A model generated the notes under the pieces. The model worked only from the letters and a program-made list of their open reading frames with translations, had not been told where the DNA came from and searched no databases. A stretch of 64,000 nt of DNA from contig RDEW01000019.1 of the NCBI GenBank assembly GCA_011109175.1, positions 495,482 to 559,481 of the forward strand, given 5' to 3'. The DNA is from Dicyema japonicum (lineage: Eukaryota > Dicyemida > Rhombozoa > Dicyemidae). Position 1 is the first letter of the stretch, and each line of letters begins with the position of its first letter. The translations under genes were made by a program, and so were the position numbers. Of this stretch, positions 34,600-46,472 are shown one piece after another.

Positions 34600-34960
34600 T
34601 ATTTATTAACCTCAGGTATACAATCAGCGGTAGAAACTGTCATAACTAATTAATTCAACGAAGGAACCTAAAAAAGGTCTGCTTGTAACGACCAAAATGC
34701 TTCCGCATCAGAAGACAGATGAGGAAGTAGGTTCGTCTCTTTCTATCTTCATAATAAGTCCTACCGTCGCGGACATCACTTCATTCTTCACGCGGAAGAG
34801 TTTTCATAATGATATCTTCACCAGTGGATTTGGTTGAAAAAAGGTAGGAAGATCCCTTTAAACTGCTATGTCGTGCCTGAAGGGCATGTCGCCTCACGGT
34901 TGGGATCTGTTTGACGAGAATTGATCTTCGCTGAAAAGTCTATTTTTCTGATTCGAATTC
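34600..34960 (-). repeat. repeat G, longest copy
   Basis: TTAACCTCAGGTATACAATC, GTCATAACTAATTAATTC, then CTTCCGCATCAGAAGACAG and TACCGTCGCGGACATCAC. The end matches 20.17 kb and the body matches 21.24 kb, linking them as one family. The trinucleotide-rich end suggests retroposition on the minus strand. Confidence 0.5.
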
Positions 34961-35029
34961 ACGAATGTCAGATCAGATGTTATCAGACTACGTTCTCCTA
35001 AAAATCAATATGTGTTATAGAGGTACGAG

Positions 35030-35330
35030 AGGTACATCACTAGAATTTATTATTATTCACAATCGCAATAAGAAACCTATATCCTTCCGTTCGCTTGTAC
35101 CACTTTCTCAGATGATTCTATCTATTAGATTCTTCCACACTCTTCTCGAGATTTCGATCTTTCTGAAGCTGTCTAGATCACCTGCGTCTTCTAGTGCCAT
35201 TTTAGTTTGATTTATATCGATGTTTATTATTGATGGCGAAGTTGTTCGTGGCTTCCGTATAAAAGAGCTTGAACAGAGGAAGTATGATTTCGTAATTCGT
35301 AAGCAGGACGGCATGATTCATCCGTAATAA
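35030..35330 (-). mobile_element. LINE-A C-terminal fragment, minus strand
   Basis: The frame 35314-35108 reads KPRTTSPSI, then GDLDSFRKIEISRRVWKNL, equivalent to RPRTTLPI...DDLDELRDLAKRRGLWMRL of the 60.4-kb copy. A sister fragment with closely similar breakpoints is at 54.74-54.90 kb. Confidence 0.65.
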
Positions 35331-35435
35331 TCCCAATCGGATCTTAATAATAATTTTATCCAAGTGCTTCGATTTGTCTTGGTTTTTGATAAATACGATT
35401 TTTCCAGTGTGTGTCTTAGACATACGCGAAATTGA

Positions 35436-35464
35436 GAGACGTCACCACCTCAGCCAAGAACGTG
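35436..35464 (-). mobile_element. LINE-A 5' terminal scrap, minus strand
   Basis: GACGTCACCACCTCAGCC is the reverse complement of the LINE-A 5' motif seen at 13.55 and 18.33 kb. Confidence 0.45.
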
Positions 35465-35539
35465 GTTGTGGTGTGGTTATGCCATTTGTGATAAGAGCTC
35501 CGACAAAAAACATTATTAAAACCAAAATGGTCGTGACAT

Positions 35540-36720
35540 CTAATGTCATGCGGAGACATTGAAACAAACACAGAATCTATAGCATTCGTCCAACTAAATA
35601 TTAATAGAGTCAAAACCAGATCATTGAATCAAGGAACCTTGCTAATGATATTTTACTAATACAAGAATCAGAACATCCGAGCGGAGACGTGATACCGAAG
35701 TTCCTTTGTTACTCGTAATCCGTTGTGGCGGACATAAAAAACTTGAAGGTTCATGAGTCTAGATTTCTTAGGAGAATATGATCACTACGTCTACATTTCG
35801 AACTCTCGTTTGCGAAAATTCAAATCCCACGACTCTCTCGCAGCGATCAACGAATGTCCTTGCCCACAATTTCATTCTCATTTGCAACTTTCACAATTTC
35901 TTTCCTTATTCTGCCCAAAAAACTTTAATTTGTGAAGACTTAAATGTGGAGGTGATAATTTTCGGACGTTCCCTTGACCAGCTTATGATAAAAAGAGGAA
36001 ATTCTAATTGACCATCTGTTCAACCTTAGAATCTTAATCAAACCGACCGCCAATACACGAGCATCTAGTTGACATAATGATAAGCTATCCCCCGATCTCC
36101 CACTGGTTTCGCCATCTCTGGTTTCGTTAATCAGTTGATTTGTCAAAACGACACTTTAAGCGACCATAACCCAATCTTTTAGAGAATAAAGATACGATCA
36201 AATTCAGACATTTTCTAACCTTAATCGACTATTTCCTTCCCAGTTAGAAAGGCATCAGCTCTCGCATATAAGTATGACTTCACTAGAATGCATACCTTCA
36301 ACGGGGAAATTGATAAATTCGTCAAAGACAAAGGCACAGAACATTGAACAAAGCTATTTACACTTTCGTTAGACATCTGGAAAACCGGTTACTGCATCGC
36401 TGAACAGAATGACAGCTCTGAAGATTATCTTATCATTATCCAGCCAATAGTGTTCTGCCAAGTGGTCAATGGTCATTTTCACTTCCTCCCTGCACAGATT
36501 ATCTACAATCTAGGAAGCCGCTGAGTCATTTGTCCTAATTCCAAACCTAAACAGTCCTTTATAAAATCATTTTCAGATATTTTGAAAACCCGTCAATATA
36601 TGAGCTGACATTATTCCCAACGAGGAGACCAATACCTGATGCCAGTTTTACGACGGTATTGGTTTCTCTTTTTGTCGGTCTGATCAATGGTCACTTAAAT
36701 TGCTGAGTGTTTTTTCTTTG
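35540..36720 (+). mobile_element. LINE-B 5' half with degenerate 2A and endonuclease
   Basis: CGDIETNTES, then FVQLNINRVKTRS (35553-35620), aligns residue for residue with CGDVEANPGP...IVQLNINGIKNKI at 18.16 kb, with the Pro-Gly-Pro lost. Endonuclease relics follow (TLICEDLNVE near 35925-35950). Many stops. Confidence 0.6.
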
Positions 36721-36724
36721 TAGA

Positions 36725-37655
36725 TAAGATGACGTCCTTTAAAAAAATAATTCATGTTCTGAATTCATAAAACTAGAAAATCTCAAAACTTGAGGAGAAA
36801 AGGTCCGAATCGTTTTCATGAAAGACGGATACTGTCTTTTATGACTCATTTTGACCACATCATGAAGATTGACGTTAACATGGCTGTAAATATTTCGATA
36901 GATTACTACTTACTGGAATCTATTATTACGCTTTTGGAAATTGTTATTAAGACCATGTAAAAATAAAACTGAGAAACAGTGAAGACTTTTGTGATCTGAG
37001 AATTTAGCTTATAGCAGAAGTGCGTGTAAATTATCATTGGATAAAGTCATCACTGGGCACAAGTTTTATTAATAACAAAAAATTGGCACTTATAGAATTA
37101 CAAGATATTATGATGTGTCACATAGATTGTCATCAAAACGTCGATCTATTCACTTCGTATGGACTAGATGAACTGATGAAACATCAGCTAAACAAGTTTT
37201 GGATTTGAATTCCGACATGCATTATTAGACACAAAAGTATGACAATTATTAATGAAGGTCACTTCAAAAGCATGATTGAAAGTGACAGATATGTATTCTG
37301 TTAAGACATGCTGTTATATTTTAAGTACTTTTAACTTTGATCTCCAAACACTACAAGAGTTTATATTATTTTGGTAGCAATGAGGGCATATATCCTCATT
37401 TTTGCTGAATCAGCATTCAAAAAAATACTCGATAAGCTGAGACAAAGAATTAAACTATTCTTCCTTTAAGCACTTAATGAAAGCGGGGACATAGTTTCGC
37501 GAAGATCTAGAAGTTGATGATAACTAGAAAATAATGGAAGGGATCATAGCTTCTCTTCTAAGGAAAGAGTTTTTTATTAGTAATAAAACATTTGTGAATT
37601 AATAAATTAACTAATAATTCTCTTATTTTTTAAATCAATAGATTTATTTTCAAAA
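36725..37655. other. no gene recognised
   Basis: AT-rich; a 62-codon frame at 37020-37208 has no recognisable features. Confidence 0.35.
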
Positions 37656-37659
37656 ACAC

Positions 37660-37760
37660 AAAATCAATCAAAAATGGTCCCGCCGACATAATCGACAGAG
37701 ATCATCTGGATAAGCAACCGAGTCTCACGTGTGTCGTGGCTTTTTAGTGTTACTTTTTTC
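37660..37760 (-). mobile_element. LINE-D scrap, minus strand
   Basis: GTGTGTCGTGGCTTTTTAGTG matches the minus-strand LINE-D copy at 6.97 kb. Confidence 0.45.
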
Positions 37761-37764
37761 TTAT

Positions 37765-38295
37765 TATTCATGAAAGCTGATGAGAATCATTCGTCCAAAT
37801 TTATATTTGACCGAATTTGAACTCAGAGCGCAGTGTATCAAAACTTTCACATTTAGTCTATCCAAACAAGAAGGGAAACGAAAGATTACATCCATTTTAA
37901 GAAGATAAAATACTCACAGATCGAATTTTTTTAGTCAACCTCTTTTCAGAGTCAGGAATGCTCGGCACAAGAGTGCTAAAATTTGTTAAAATGATCGTTG
38001 TTTAGTTAAATCACAAAAGGAAAAGCATTGAACGACATGTCGGCTCTTCCAGAAAATAAGGCTTTCGATCCTGAAATGTAGCCCAAAAACCAGTGGTAAA
38101 CATTTGCAGGTTTAATTACTTTAACTATAAGTAATTGAAATATTTTTGCAAAACAGTAAATGAAATAGTAAACAAAAATTAATGGGTTATTTGAAGCAAA
38201 AAATTGTTCTTTTCATTTAAACTCGAAATTTTTTTTCAAACGAACAATTTGTTACTCAAAAATGTGAAATAATGGTCAATAAAGTGAAATAATGG
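37765..38295. other. no gene recognised
   Basis: AT-rich, no assignable signal. Confidence 0.4.
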
Positions 38296-38930
38296 TCCCT
38301 GACTGCGTGGCTATTCCCACTCAGGATGTCGGCGAGATTCACTCAAATAATCAGCAACACTCACGGGATCTCCTAATCGTGTAGAGATCCGATTCCCTAG
38401 ACGTCTCGAGAATTTCAACGTAGCAGGCACAAGGTTACCGGAAGTCTCAACGGCGGGTGGAATAAAAAAATCATTTGGTAGGACCGCGTACTTTGCCTGT
38501 TTTACCCTCTCAGCCTTCTCAGCGATCGAACAGGCTCCAGAGGCACTCTGGAGTCGGTTGTAGGGGCAAACGTATCGGTGCAGGTGACGTCCAGAAAATA
38601 GGTTTACCGACTTCAAAGAGAAGATGGTCATCCCATCTGGTCGTTTCGCATCACGCTTGTAAAGACCGCCTGGTTCGAGCATGAAGGGGTATCCGATGGC
38701 GTTCAAAGCTCGCTTAACGACTTCGTTCAAGGCCATTTCTTGACAAGGGTGTTACAGGGCATTAGCGACGAGAGATATGCAGGGAAAGATATTTCTACGG
38801 GATTGCGAATTTCAACCCCTGCGCGTCTGATTGACAGTGTGGCCTGCTTCCATGAGTATTCCTCAAACCGTTGATGATACGATCGCTGTTGAACGGAAGA
38901 TCCCGTCAATTTTTGCGAATTGGTCACACT
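38296..38930 (-). mobile_element. LINE-D: end of RT polyprotein and PD-(D/E)XK-like C-terminal domain, minus strand
   Basis: Two adjoining minus-strand frames. 38927-38727 has LSIRRAGVEIRNP and SFPAYLSSL, the usual GGLGIR...ALPAFLAS segment after RT. 38736-38311 (141 aa) has GLYKRDAKRPDGMTIFSL, then AKYAVLPNDFFIPPAVETSG and RRLGNRISTRLGDPVSVADY. This is the C-terminal domain common to a large class of metazoan RT polyproteins, whose pattern is RPDG...WDVTV...FIPVAVET.G.GEPRE. The second Asp (WD) of the nuclease pattern is not conserved here, so catalysis is doubtful. A frame shift separates the two parts. Confidence 0.8.
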
Positions 38931-38934
38931 ATGT

Positions 38935-39945
38935 GAAATAAATATTTTTCTAATTCAAATAATATTTATTGTGCTGTTAAGTTATTTATTTATTAAATCA
39001 AGTGACTAATATTAACCGCAGTTTGATTTTTTGACAAGTTAACCAACCGATATTGCGTTTTATGTTACCAGCATTAAAGAAACAATGACACATATATTTT
39101 CGATGAAATAAATATTACCTTGATTCAATTTTGAAAGTTGAATTTAGAGAAAAATCTGTTTTAAATAGACTTATCATTTTCTTTTAATAATAATTAAAAA
39201 TCGCATATAAAAATCGAGTCAGACCAGTAAACTTAGTGGTTTGAAGATTGAAGTAATGATGTACCTCTATTACATAGAATGTTTACTTTGGTCTCATGAT
39301 GGATAAAGCCCAAGTCTTCCTTCTTCTTTGAGCATGGACGAAGTAACAGTAACAGAGACATTGGAAATTTGAACTTCTGAACAAAGAAAGCATCAGGTGC
39401 GCATTTGATATACACATGAATCTCGTCCTGGCCAAAATTGAAAGAACTTGAAGGATCAATGTTATAAATTGCATGCATGTGTTTCGGTTTGAATGGTAAT
39501 AAATAAAAAAACGTCTTTTCAACGACCAAACTGACATTTTTGATATTATCAGCAAGATTTGTGATAAATTGAAATAAAATTATTCAATTTACTTTAGAAT
39601 TTAACAGTGATATAGAAACTACGGAAACGAGCGGTTTACACAAATAGCGAAATCGACGTAATATTTTAAAATAAGCGAATGTTAAAGATGACAGGTATTG
39701 TAATATTTGGTTTTCACTAAAAATAGCAAAATATCAATAAAATATAAAATTAATAGCTAAATTAATATTCCACCCGCTATTTTGATTACTAATAGATAGC
39801 TTCGATAACACAACTATCTTATGGGTATATTATCTTACCGCTGCTCTTCAAAAGCACTTTGGGGAATATTATCTGTATTTGCACATTTTGAATTGCTTTT
39901 ATTTTAATCTATTATAATTTTTTGAATTATTCCTTTAACCTTTGT
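38935..39945 (-). other. no identified gene; unassigned minus-strand frames at 39233-39555
   Basis: Two overlapping minus-strand frames (98 and 90 residues) occupy 39555-39233. The first reads plausibly as protein (LLPFKPKHMHAIYNIDPSSS). It lacks an ATG before residue ~18, so it could be an internal exon of a gene divergent from the Islet-like gene. No family recognised. The remainder is AT-rich and probably contains the promoter side of the Islet-like gene. Confidence 0.3.
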
Positions 39946-39947
39946 AA

Positions 39948-40825
39948 ATGTATTTTTGCGTTTTCATCTTATCATTTCTAGTAGAATCTCAATGTCATCG
40001 ATGTCAAACTTTTATTGAGGATGATTTTGTGATCAAAGTAGAAAACGAAGGAAGTGTGATGCTTTGGCATGAAAACTGCTTTAAATGTATCTCATGTGGA
40101 TTGAATTTGTCTCTTAATAAGACTTGCTTGTTGAAGGATAAAACACATCTTTATTGCCGTGAAGATTATTTAAAGTGGTTTATAATATTTTCATTTTACT
40201 AGATTAAATGAATTTCACTGTAAAATTTGTGGAGAAATAATAAGTATGGTTGATAGCGCTTTCAAACACGAAAAATATTTGTATCACGTAAATTGCTTTG
40301 CTTGCGAAAAATTTTTACAAGCCTCATGCGGGGGATTTGTTTTTTTCTCTAAAAGGTCGTTTGTTTTGCTCAAATCATTGCGAAACTGACTGCAAGGTCA
40401 CAAACAATGAAGCCGATAACAATTTAATCAGCTATATTCGTCAACTTGAAGGTATTATTTTTTTTTTATTTTCTAAAATTGACAAATTTCATTTAATTTT
40501 TAATAATTTAATGAAAATGATTATTTTAGACGGTGAATTTGAAATGTGTAAATTCCAATCAAATCAATTTCAAAATAACTACAGTTTATGTTACCCCAAT
40601 AAAGACCAAACGGAAAATATACAAAGATTAAAAAGTCCTCGATTTCGCACTGTATATACGGATGATCAATTATACACCTTAAATAAATTTTATAAGGAAA
40701 ATACAAGACCAGATTCCCTTATGAGGGGGCGGATTGCAAAAATAACAGGTCTTGATCCCAGATCTATCCGTATATGGTTCCAGAATAAACGCAGTAAAGA
40801 AAAGAAAAACGTACTGTGTCTATAA
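39948..40825 (+). CDS. Islet-type LIM-homeobox transcription factor, one frame lesion
   Basis: Nuclear transcription factor with two LIM zinc fingers and a homeodomain; Islet proteins specify neuronal and other cell fates in animals. LIM1 (about 39990-40174): CHRC, WHENCFKCISC, CLLKDKTHLYCRED, all zinc ligands present. Intron 1 is 40175-40202 (28 nt) and restores YCREDYLK-LNEFHCKIC, matching the LIM1-LIM2 junction of Islet. LIM2: CKIC, YHVNCFACEK, then a shift of frame at 40312-40313 that removes the third Cys, then GDLFFSLKGRLFCSNHC. Intron 2 is 40452-40529 (78 nt, no in-frame stop). Homeodomain 40628-40810: FRTVYTDDQLYTLNKFY, NTRPDSLMRG, ITGLDPRSIRIWFQNKRSK, with RPD-LM and SIRIWFQNKR diagnostic of the Islet class. 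Stop 40823-40825. The 5' start is unsettled: an unspliced ATG at 39948 gives a short hydrophobic leader, so an upstream exon is likely. The lesion is a net 2-nt loss relative to a TGT codon: pseudogene, assembly error or alternative splicing. Confidence 0.85.
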
Positions 40826-41074
40826 TGACATTCATATTTTTGTCAATATAAAAAAAAAACTTTATTACTTTAAGAAGAACGTGTTTTTATTTCAAAACAT
40901 GATTCAAATGGAGTAGTTCTGTTTTCTGCAGACTCGATTGATTAGGAAAATTACAGATAAACAAAAAAACGATAAAATAAAATTTTCTGAAAAATTATTT
41001 TTGTTAGTTTCGCCTGATTAAAAAACTGACAACAATTTTATGGATAAAATATCAAAATCGTTAGCACTTCAAAT

Positions 41075-41250
41075 TTGCTTAAAAGATGATTACGAAACAG
41101 CAGGTTGTAAATTGGTGACAGCAGACGATCTTGACGATGTTCGAATGATGGCCAAAAACAAGATGGCGTTGGCGTGGATGGCGAGGATGATAGCTTCTAA
41201 TATGACTCAAGCGAAACCCTTTTAGGGTCACGTCAAAGAGTACTTAACTA
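41075..41250 (+). mobile_element. LINE-A C-terminal fragment
   Basis: The frame to 41225 encodes VTADDLDDVRMMAKNKMAL and ends MTQAKPF-stop, equivalent to the DDLDELRDLAKRR...AQGNLN terminus of LINE-A. Confidence 0.6.
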
Positions 41251-42225
41251 ACTAGCTCTGCATTAAGAAAAGACAGCGGACATTCAAAGGGCGATAACAA
41301 TTCCAAAGCGATTAATTTGAATGTTTTGGACAGAATCATAAAATTTAATAACCATGGATATTAATTTTAATTATTAAAGAATTCCGTCATATGCAGTTTT
41401 AATTTTGAAGGCCAAGATCAAAATCTTTTGTAGAATCAGTTATTAACATGAATGTCGATTAATCTCAAAGGCCGTATTAATTTATTTCATCTCAAGGATA
41501 AATGAAAATTATTGTCTAGGTTTTAATCAGTTCGAAGATAGGAAACCGTTATTTTGGGATACAACATGTGTCGACTCTGTCCCCCACCTAAATCATCCGG
41601 ATAACAGTAAAAGAACTTTCCGCTGCTGAGAAAGCAAGAGAGATAAAGAAAAGAAATACTTAGTATTCTCGACCGATGTACTTTCCGGATATTGCTGTCG
41701 AGACAACCAGGGCAATAAGTCCATGATCTTCCTCGAGAAACTCGCATGTATTGCCTCACTCAGAAACCACGATGACCGTTAAGCACAATGGCTTATCCAG
41801 TTGGTCTCCATAGCGGTCCAGAGGAGAAACGCCGCATCATTAAGGTCAGCGCGATTAAAATAATTACTTTCTAATTGTTTTCTTTTCTTCAAAAAAATCA
41901 GTTTAGTAAAATAATATAGAAAATGTTTAATTCAGTAGATCTCAGTTGAAAGTGTCTTCTTTATGCAATAAAATTAAAATTACAATATTTAAATTTTAGA
42001 AAACTAAAAGGTGCTTGTTTAGTAACTTTAGAGAATAAGGACACTGATACAAGCTCAAAGGACTTCAAATAGTCCGAGGAAGATTTCTTTTGAGTAGTCA
42101 GTTAATCGGACCATTTTATTTATTAAAGTTAATATTTTTTTTGATGAAGTTGAACTTAAAGTCTTTATAGGCTTACAAATTAGCTAGAAAGAATTGACAT
42201 TCAGCATAAAATGAAATTCATTAGA
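41251..42225. other. no gene recognised
   Basis: Only a 78-residue minus-strand frame (41759-41523) without recognisable features. Confidence 0.35.
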
Positions 42226-42227
42226 GA

Positions 42228-42560
42228 AGCCGGTGGCATGGTGGTTAGGTGTCGGGCAAAGTGGCTTAGAGCACGGTTCGCTTCACGCTGCTGTTTCACC
42301 TGGTGGAAGGTTCCACGTATCTACGATGCTAAAAAGAGCTTGACGAGTGACGCCGTCATCAGTGGACATTTGCCGCGGAACTGGATAGTCTAAAAGGACA
42401 TACACCAATAGAAAAAGAAAACAAAAAGTGAAGAGTATTCTTGATCCTCCCCGATTAGCTATTATGACTGTTTTTTACTTAAAAATAAAGTGTTTGTTCT
42501 CCCTGTAAGGAGCGATAACTGATATGGCTCCTCAGAAAGTGCGAACATTATTATTATTAA
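42228..42560 (+). mobile_element. SINE-1, full-length but diverged
   Basis: Head TGGCATGGTGGTTAGGTG, damaged B box (GGTTCGCTTC), body GAGTGACGCCGTCATCAGTG, and tail ATATGGCTCCTCAGAAAGTG plus (ATT)n. The AAAGTGCG element of the tail is closer to LINE-A than in the younger copies. Confidence 0.88.
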
Positions 42561-43079
42561 AGGAGATTATTTGGTCGAGTTTTTAGAGATTACTGACGGG
42601 ATCTATAAGTGCTACCATACAGTCAGCTTTAACCTCGTTGTTTGAAATTTTATAAAATTATTAGTTTCTTTTTGTTCATGTGAGAATTTAGTGCGGTGAT
42701 TTATATATAAAAAATCCAATCTTTCGGGAAGTCTATAAGAGTGAGTACATAAATCAAGAAGGAATTTCTGTTGTTGCAGGACAAAAATGTGTAACCTGTA
42801 TTCTTAGAAGAAATTCATAATCTATTAGGAGATGAACTATCAAAAATACATCAGGTTAACCTTAACGAGCACATGTCTTGTCTGGCCATTTAGTCTCTAA
42901 AAGAATAGTTGGAAAAAATCTCCTGTTTCCTTACCAATAAGTCACAGCTCTATAAAAGCCGCAATTGATAGTTCAGTAAAATGTACTAAAAAAATGCTCC
43001 TGGAAATGCCAAGGTCACTCACCCAGGCTCCCAATGAATATTTAGGGTATCTTTAACTGCATTGAAAATTGACAAAGGT
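42561..43079. other. no gene recognised
   Basis: No assignable signal. Confidence 0.35.
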
Positions 43080-43910
43080 CTAGATAATACGTAAATAAGT
43101 GAAATCTATATGCTTGATAACAAGTTGTCGGCCAATAAGCCACATAATGACAATTTTCTGAATTATGGAAAGAATTGTGTTTAAAAGACGTTCTGAACAG
43201 GTGGAGCGCAACAATATTCTAAAAGAGCAGCATTGGGATTTCGCAAAAATCGATTTTGTGGGGACTTTGCGAAATATTAACGTAAGACTTTTAATGCTAA
43301 AGAACGCTTGACTGTAATCTACTTTGACATATCCAAAGCTCTTCACATTGTGCGGCATCTTGGACTTCTTTTATGTCTTGCAAGATATAACATTGAGAGG
43401 GAATTTTATCTTTGGCTACGAAGTTTTCTTTCGGACAGACAGTCAATTGTGAATTTTTTTCATAACTTATGACATCACTTTAAACCCTTTTTTATCTGAG
43501 AATCGTTTGAAAAGATATATGGATTATGTTTAAAAGTGGTTTAGTGCAAACTCTTTTCGTTGCACATAAGTCTGGTTTGTTAAGGGTTACTGGAAGCAGG
43601 AGGTCGACTAATCTACAGAGCTTTACAAGACATATCCCCGAAGAAGACAGTGTATATCTTGGCCTCCATATCGATGAGAAAGGTAATTTTATTCAACATG
43701 CAAAAACACACAAGAAAACAGAAAACTCTCTGTTAAGCATGAGAAAATTAAAACTCGAACCGGAGACCTTTATTATTTGTACAACTTCCTGATTCTGCAT
43801 GATTCTTCTTGTTATAATGTTTTGAGGAATGGCATGACTCAAAAAGAAGGGTTCAATTTTCAAGAAAGTTGAGAAAACACGGAATTTTGCTTTTACGCTT
43901 GTTTACGTGC
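43080..43910 (+). mobile_element. LINE-C (CR1-like) RT, decayed
   Basis: Pieces in order: FEQVERNNILKEQHWDFAK (43190-43250), YFDISKALHIVRHLGLL (43320-43370), FYLWLRSFLSDRQSIV (43400-43450), then the frame 43526-43792 with YLGLHIDEKGNFIQHAKTH and LRKLKLEPETFI-like text matching the 30.8-kb copy (LLRYQLSPETFI). Deletions remove the YADD block. Confidence 0.7.
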
Positions 43911-44074
43911 CAAATTTTAAGGAGCCTATTTCTCAAATACAAGGTTGGGTGAATTATCGAGAATCTTATTCGATGCTTCAAAAACCGCATAAAAGTAAAT
44001 GGGACTTATCTTAAGAGTTAAAAAAAGTTGGTTGGCAGGCTCAACCATTTCGTAATTTCTTTCCTTAACTTTCG

Positions 44075-44185
44075 AAAGAAAAGGGATCAACGAGAAGGGT
44101 TCTGGCTTAGACAAAAGATTGGAATGGCCATACTCCTAGGGAACTCGTTTGCGATCCATGCAGCCAGCTTCCTCAACTACCATTT
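44075..44185 (+). mobile_element. LINE-D C-terminal end
   Basis: GGGATCAACGAGAAGGGTTC and GATTGGAATGGCCATACTCC, as in the 18.94-kb copy; encodes QKIGMAILLGNSFAIHAAS. Confidence 0.65.
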
Positions 44186-44189
44186 GTTT

Positions 44190-44815
44190 TTTTGTTGAAT
44201 AATTTATTTTAAATCAATGTTTCCTTTAATAAAGTGTTTGTAACTAAAAATATCTTAATCAAAATTTCGAACGAATTGTTAAACCAACTGCGAATTCAAA
44301 GAGATATATGTAACTACAAAGATATAAACGGTGAAGGAAACCAAAAAGCAAACTGCAACAGCGCAGGTGAAAAAATGCAATGATATAAAAAACGGAAATA
44401 GAAAAGAAGATTAATGATGCAGTGAAAAGACTAAAAAACAGAATATTTTAAATATTGAGCTATCTGCCATCGATAAGAGTATAGATAGCATCAAATTTGC
44501 AATTCATTATAAAGATTCAAATTCATAAAAACGTTAGAAGGGTCCTAGAGAATTTCACCTCAAATTTAATGAGAAAGCAGATAAAACCTACCTTTTTTCT
44601 CGAACGACAACCATAAGATGGTGGAAATACAAATGTATCAATCTGAGATTGTTCTGAAGAGTGTAACTATATGGGTTAAAGAGAATGATTTTCCGGTTTA
44701 TGTTAAACAGTTTACCCTTAGCACTTGGTCGGAAAGAAATTTCGTATCATAAAATCTAGGGCATAAGCCTCTCCAATCGATTTTTATCTATGTAATCTGA
44801 AGTTTGAAAACCGTG
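44190..44815. other. no gene recognised
   Basis: AT-rich with broken frames, possibly older LINE sequence but not assignable. Confidence 0.3.
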
Positions 44816-44819
44816 GATT

Positions 44820-45500
44820 ATTGCATCAGCTCAGTGTGAGTTTGTTGGATGTTCGTTGTGTCGGCGAATGAGTCAAAATCCTTTACGAATGAACTAAAGA
44901 GATTACTGAGTTCTGTTCAAATCCGTTGGCCATTCTATGTGGAGATTTAAGAACACATGGTTCAGTTAAGAATAACATGGCTGGCAAGCTATGAAGGAGC
45001 TAGGCGAAGTCCTTTGTGTGAGAGTCCTTTATTCGAAGGAAGACGATCATTACTCTTTGTTCAGATGAGACAAGCAGGAACAATCGACTACTATGAATCC
45101 ATGGTGGAACAAACTTCACATGGAAATCTCTCTGACAGAAGTAAAGATGGTCATAAAAGTTTTCAAGAATAAAGTATCAGAACCAGGATTTTAAAGAAGG
45201 TCTGGAAATCCTGTTCGAATCCCCACGGAATATGTACCACGTGTTCCTCATTGTTGGAAAACTAAGATTTTACAGATGCTAGCAAAGTCAGGAAAATCGT
45301 AGAGGAATCCGTCAAGCTTGAGTAGTGATATTTCTCCAAACACAAGAAAGTTGAGGAGAGCTCTCCATAAACGACTCGATTAAACCCTAGACGAGGATGA
45401 TGATACGCTGTTAGAGAAGCCGTAGAGAAGAAAATGTGGAACTTCCCAAAAAAGAAATGTAACTATTGAATCTCATATCGCCAAGCATTAAATATAAGAG
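44820..45500 (+). mobile_element. possible LINE endonuclease relic
   Basis: PLAILCGDLRTHGSV at 44925-44965 resembles the GDLN-x-H endonuclease block of LINE-B. The surrounding frames, including 44957-45172, are not recognisable. Confidence 0.35.
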
Positions 45501-46465
45501 GGATGAGATTACGTTTTTGTGTTAATAAAAATCAAAAAAACATATCATTATCGATCCAGATTTTTTTATTGGAAAATCACGTACATTAGAACTACGTCAC
45601 AAGTTGGATTAAACTAATTAGATTCTAAGAGTTGACCCTAAAAATTATTCCTCAGAAGTTGACTGACCATAACTTACATAATAAAGACTCGTTGGGAACA
45701 CGAGATTTCATACATGGTGAAGTAGAGCTCATAAATATGCATGAATGTGAGGAAACTCACAAGGACATAACTATGCGAGGATGAAATTTTTAAAAGAGCA
45801 ACCGGGGTCTCTCGTTAAAAACCCCCAAAACATATTTGACGCTAGCCTGAGGCTTGAATTTGAAATTGTCTGTTATCAGGATGGTTTCGAAACAGAGAAA
45901 ACCAAAGGACTTGTCAAGCTACCAGCCAATAATCCTAATACGTTCGTTACCAAAGATAATGGTATGAATAATCTTAATGAGATTATCAAATCCGTTGAAT
46001 CAAGGAATGTGCTATAGAAGAGTCCAGGGTACTAAATTCTCTCATGAGCTATCCTAACTTATCTTCCTTGCAAATAACACATACGTTGCATCACGTGATA
46101 CATATAGCTAACAGATGATCACTTCCAATTAAGATTCACAACTTTGGTCGTCAAAAAAAGTATTGGTAGCGTTGGAGAGTGAATCTTAAGTTTTGTCACT
46201 TTCTTCCATTGTTTAGAATTTCGAATTTCTGATGTCTCCCATATCTGTCACATCAACCGTGCTCACGAGGAGAAAGACAAGGGTTTTCAACAGTCATGAA
46301 GCTCATTAAACGTTTCATGCAATAGAGGTACGTCACCATCTCAACCATCCGACTAAATAACCACGTAGCTAACCTCATACGTTATAGGCAAAAATAGCAA
46401 CAACAAAATTCAAATAAATTTAAGCCAAATAAAATATAAAAACTTTAAAATAAAAAATTCAAATA
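45501..46465. other. unassigned interval with a 78-codon frame
   Basis: The frame 45781-46017 (RLEFEIVCYQDGFETEKTKG) reads plausibly but matches no family I know. A minus-strand scrap at 46327-46347 resembles the LINE-A 5' motif. Nothing else assignable. Confidence 0.25.
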
Positions 46466-46472
46466 TTAGTTT

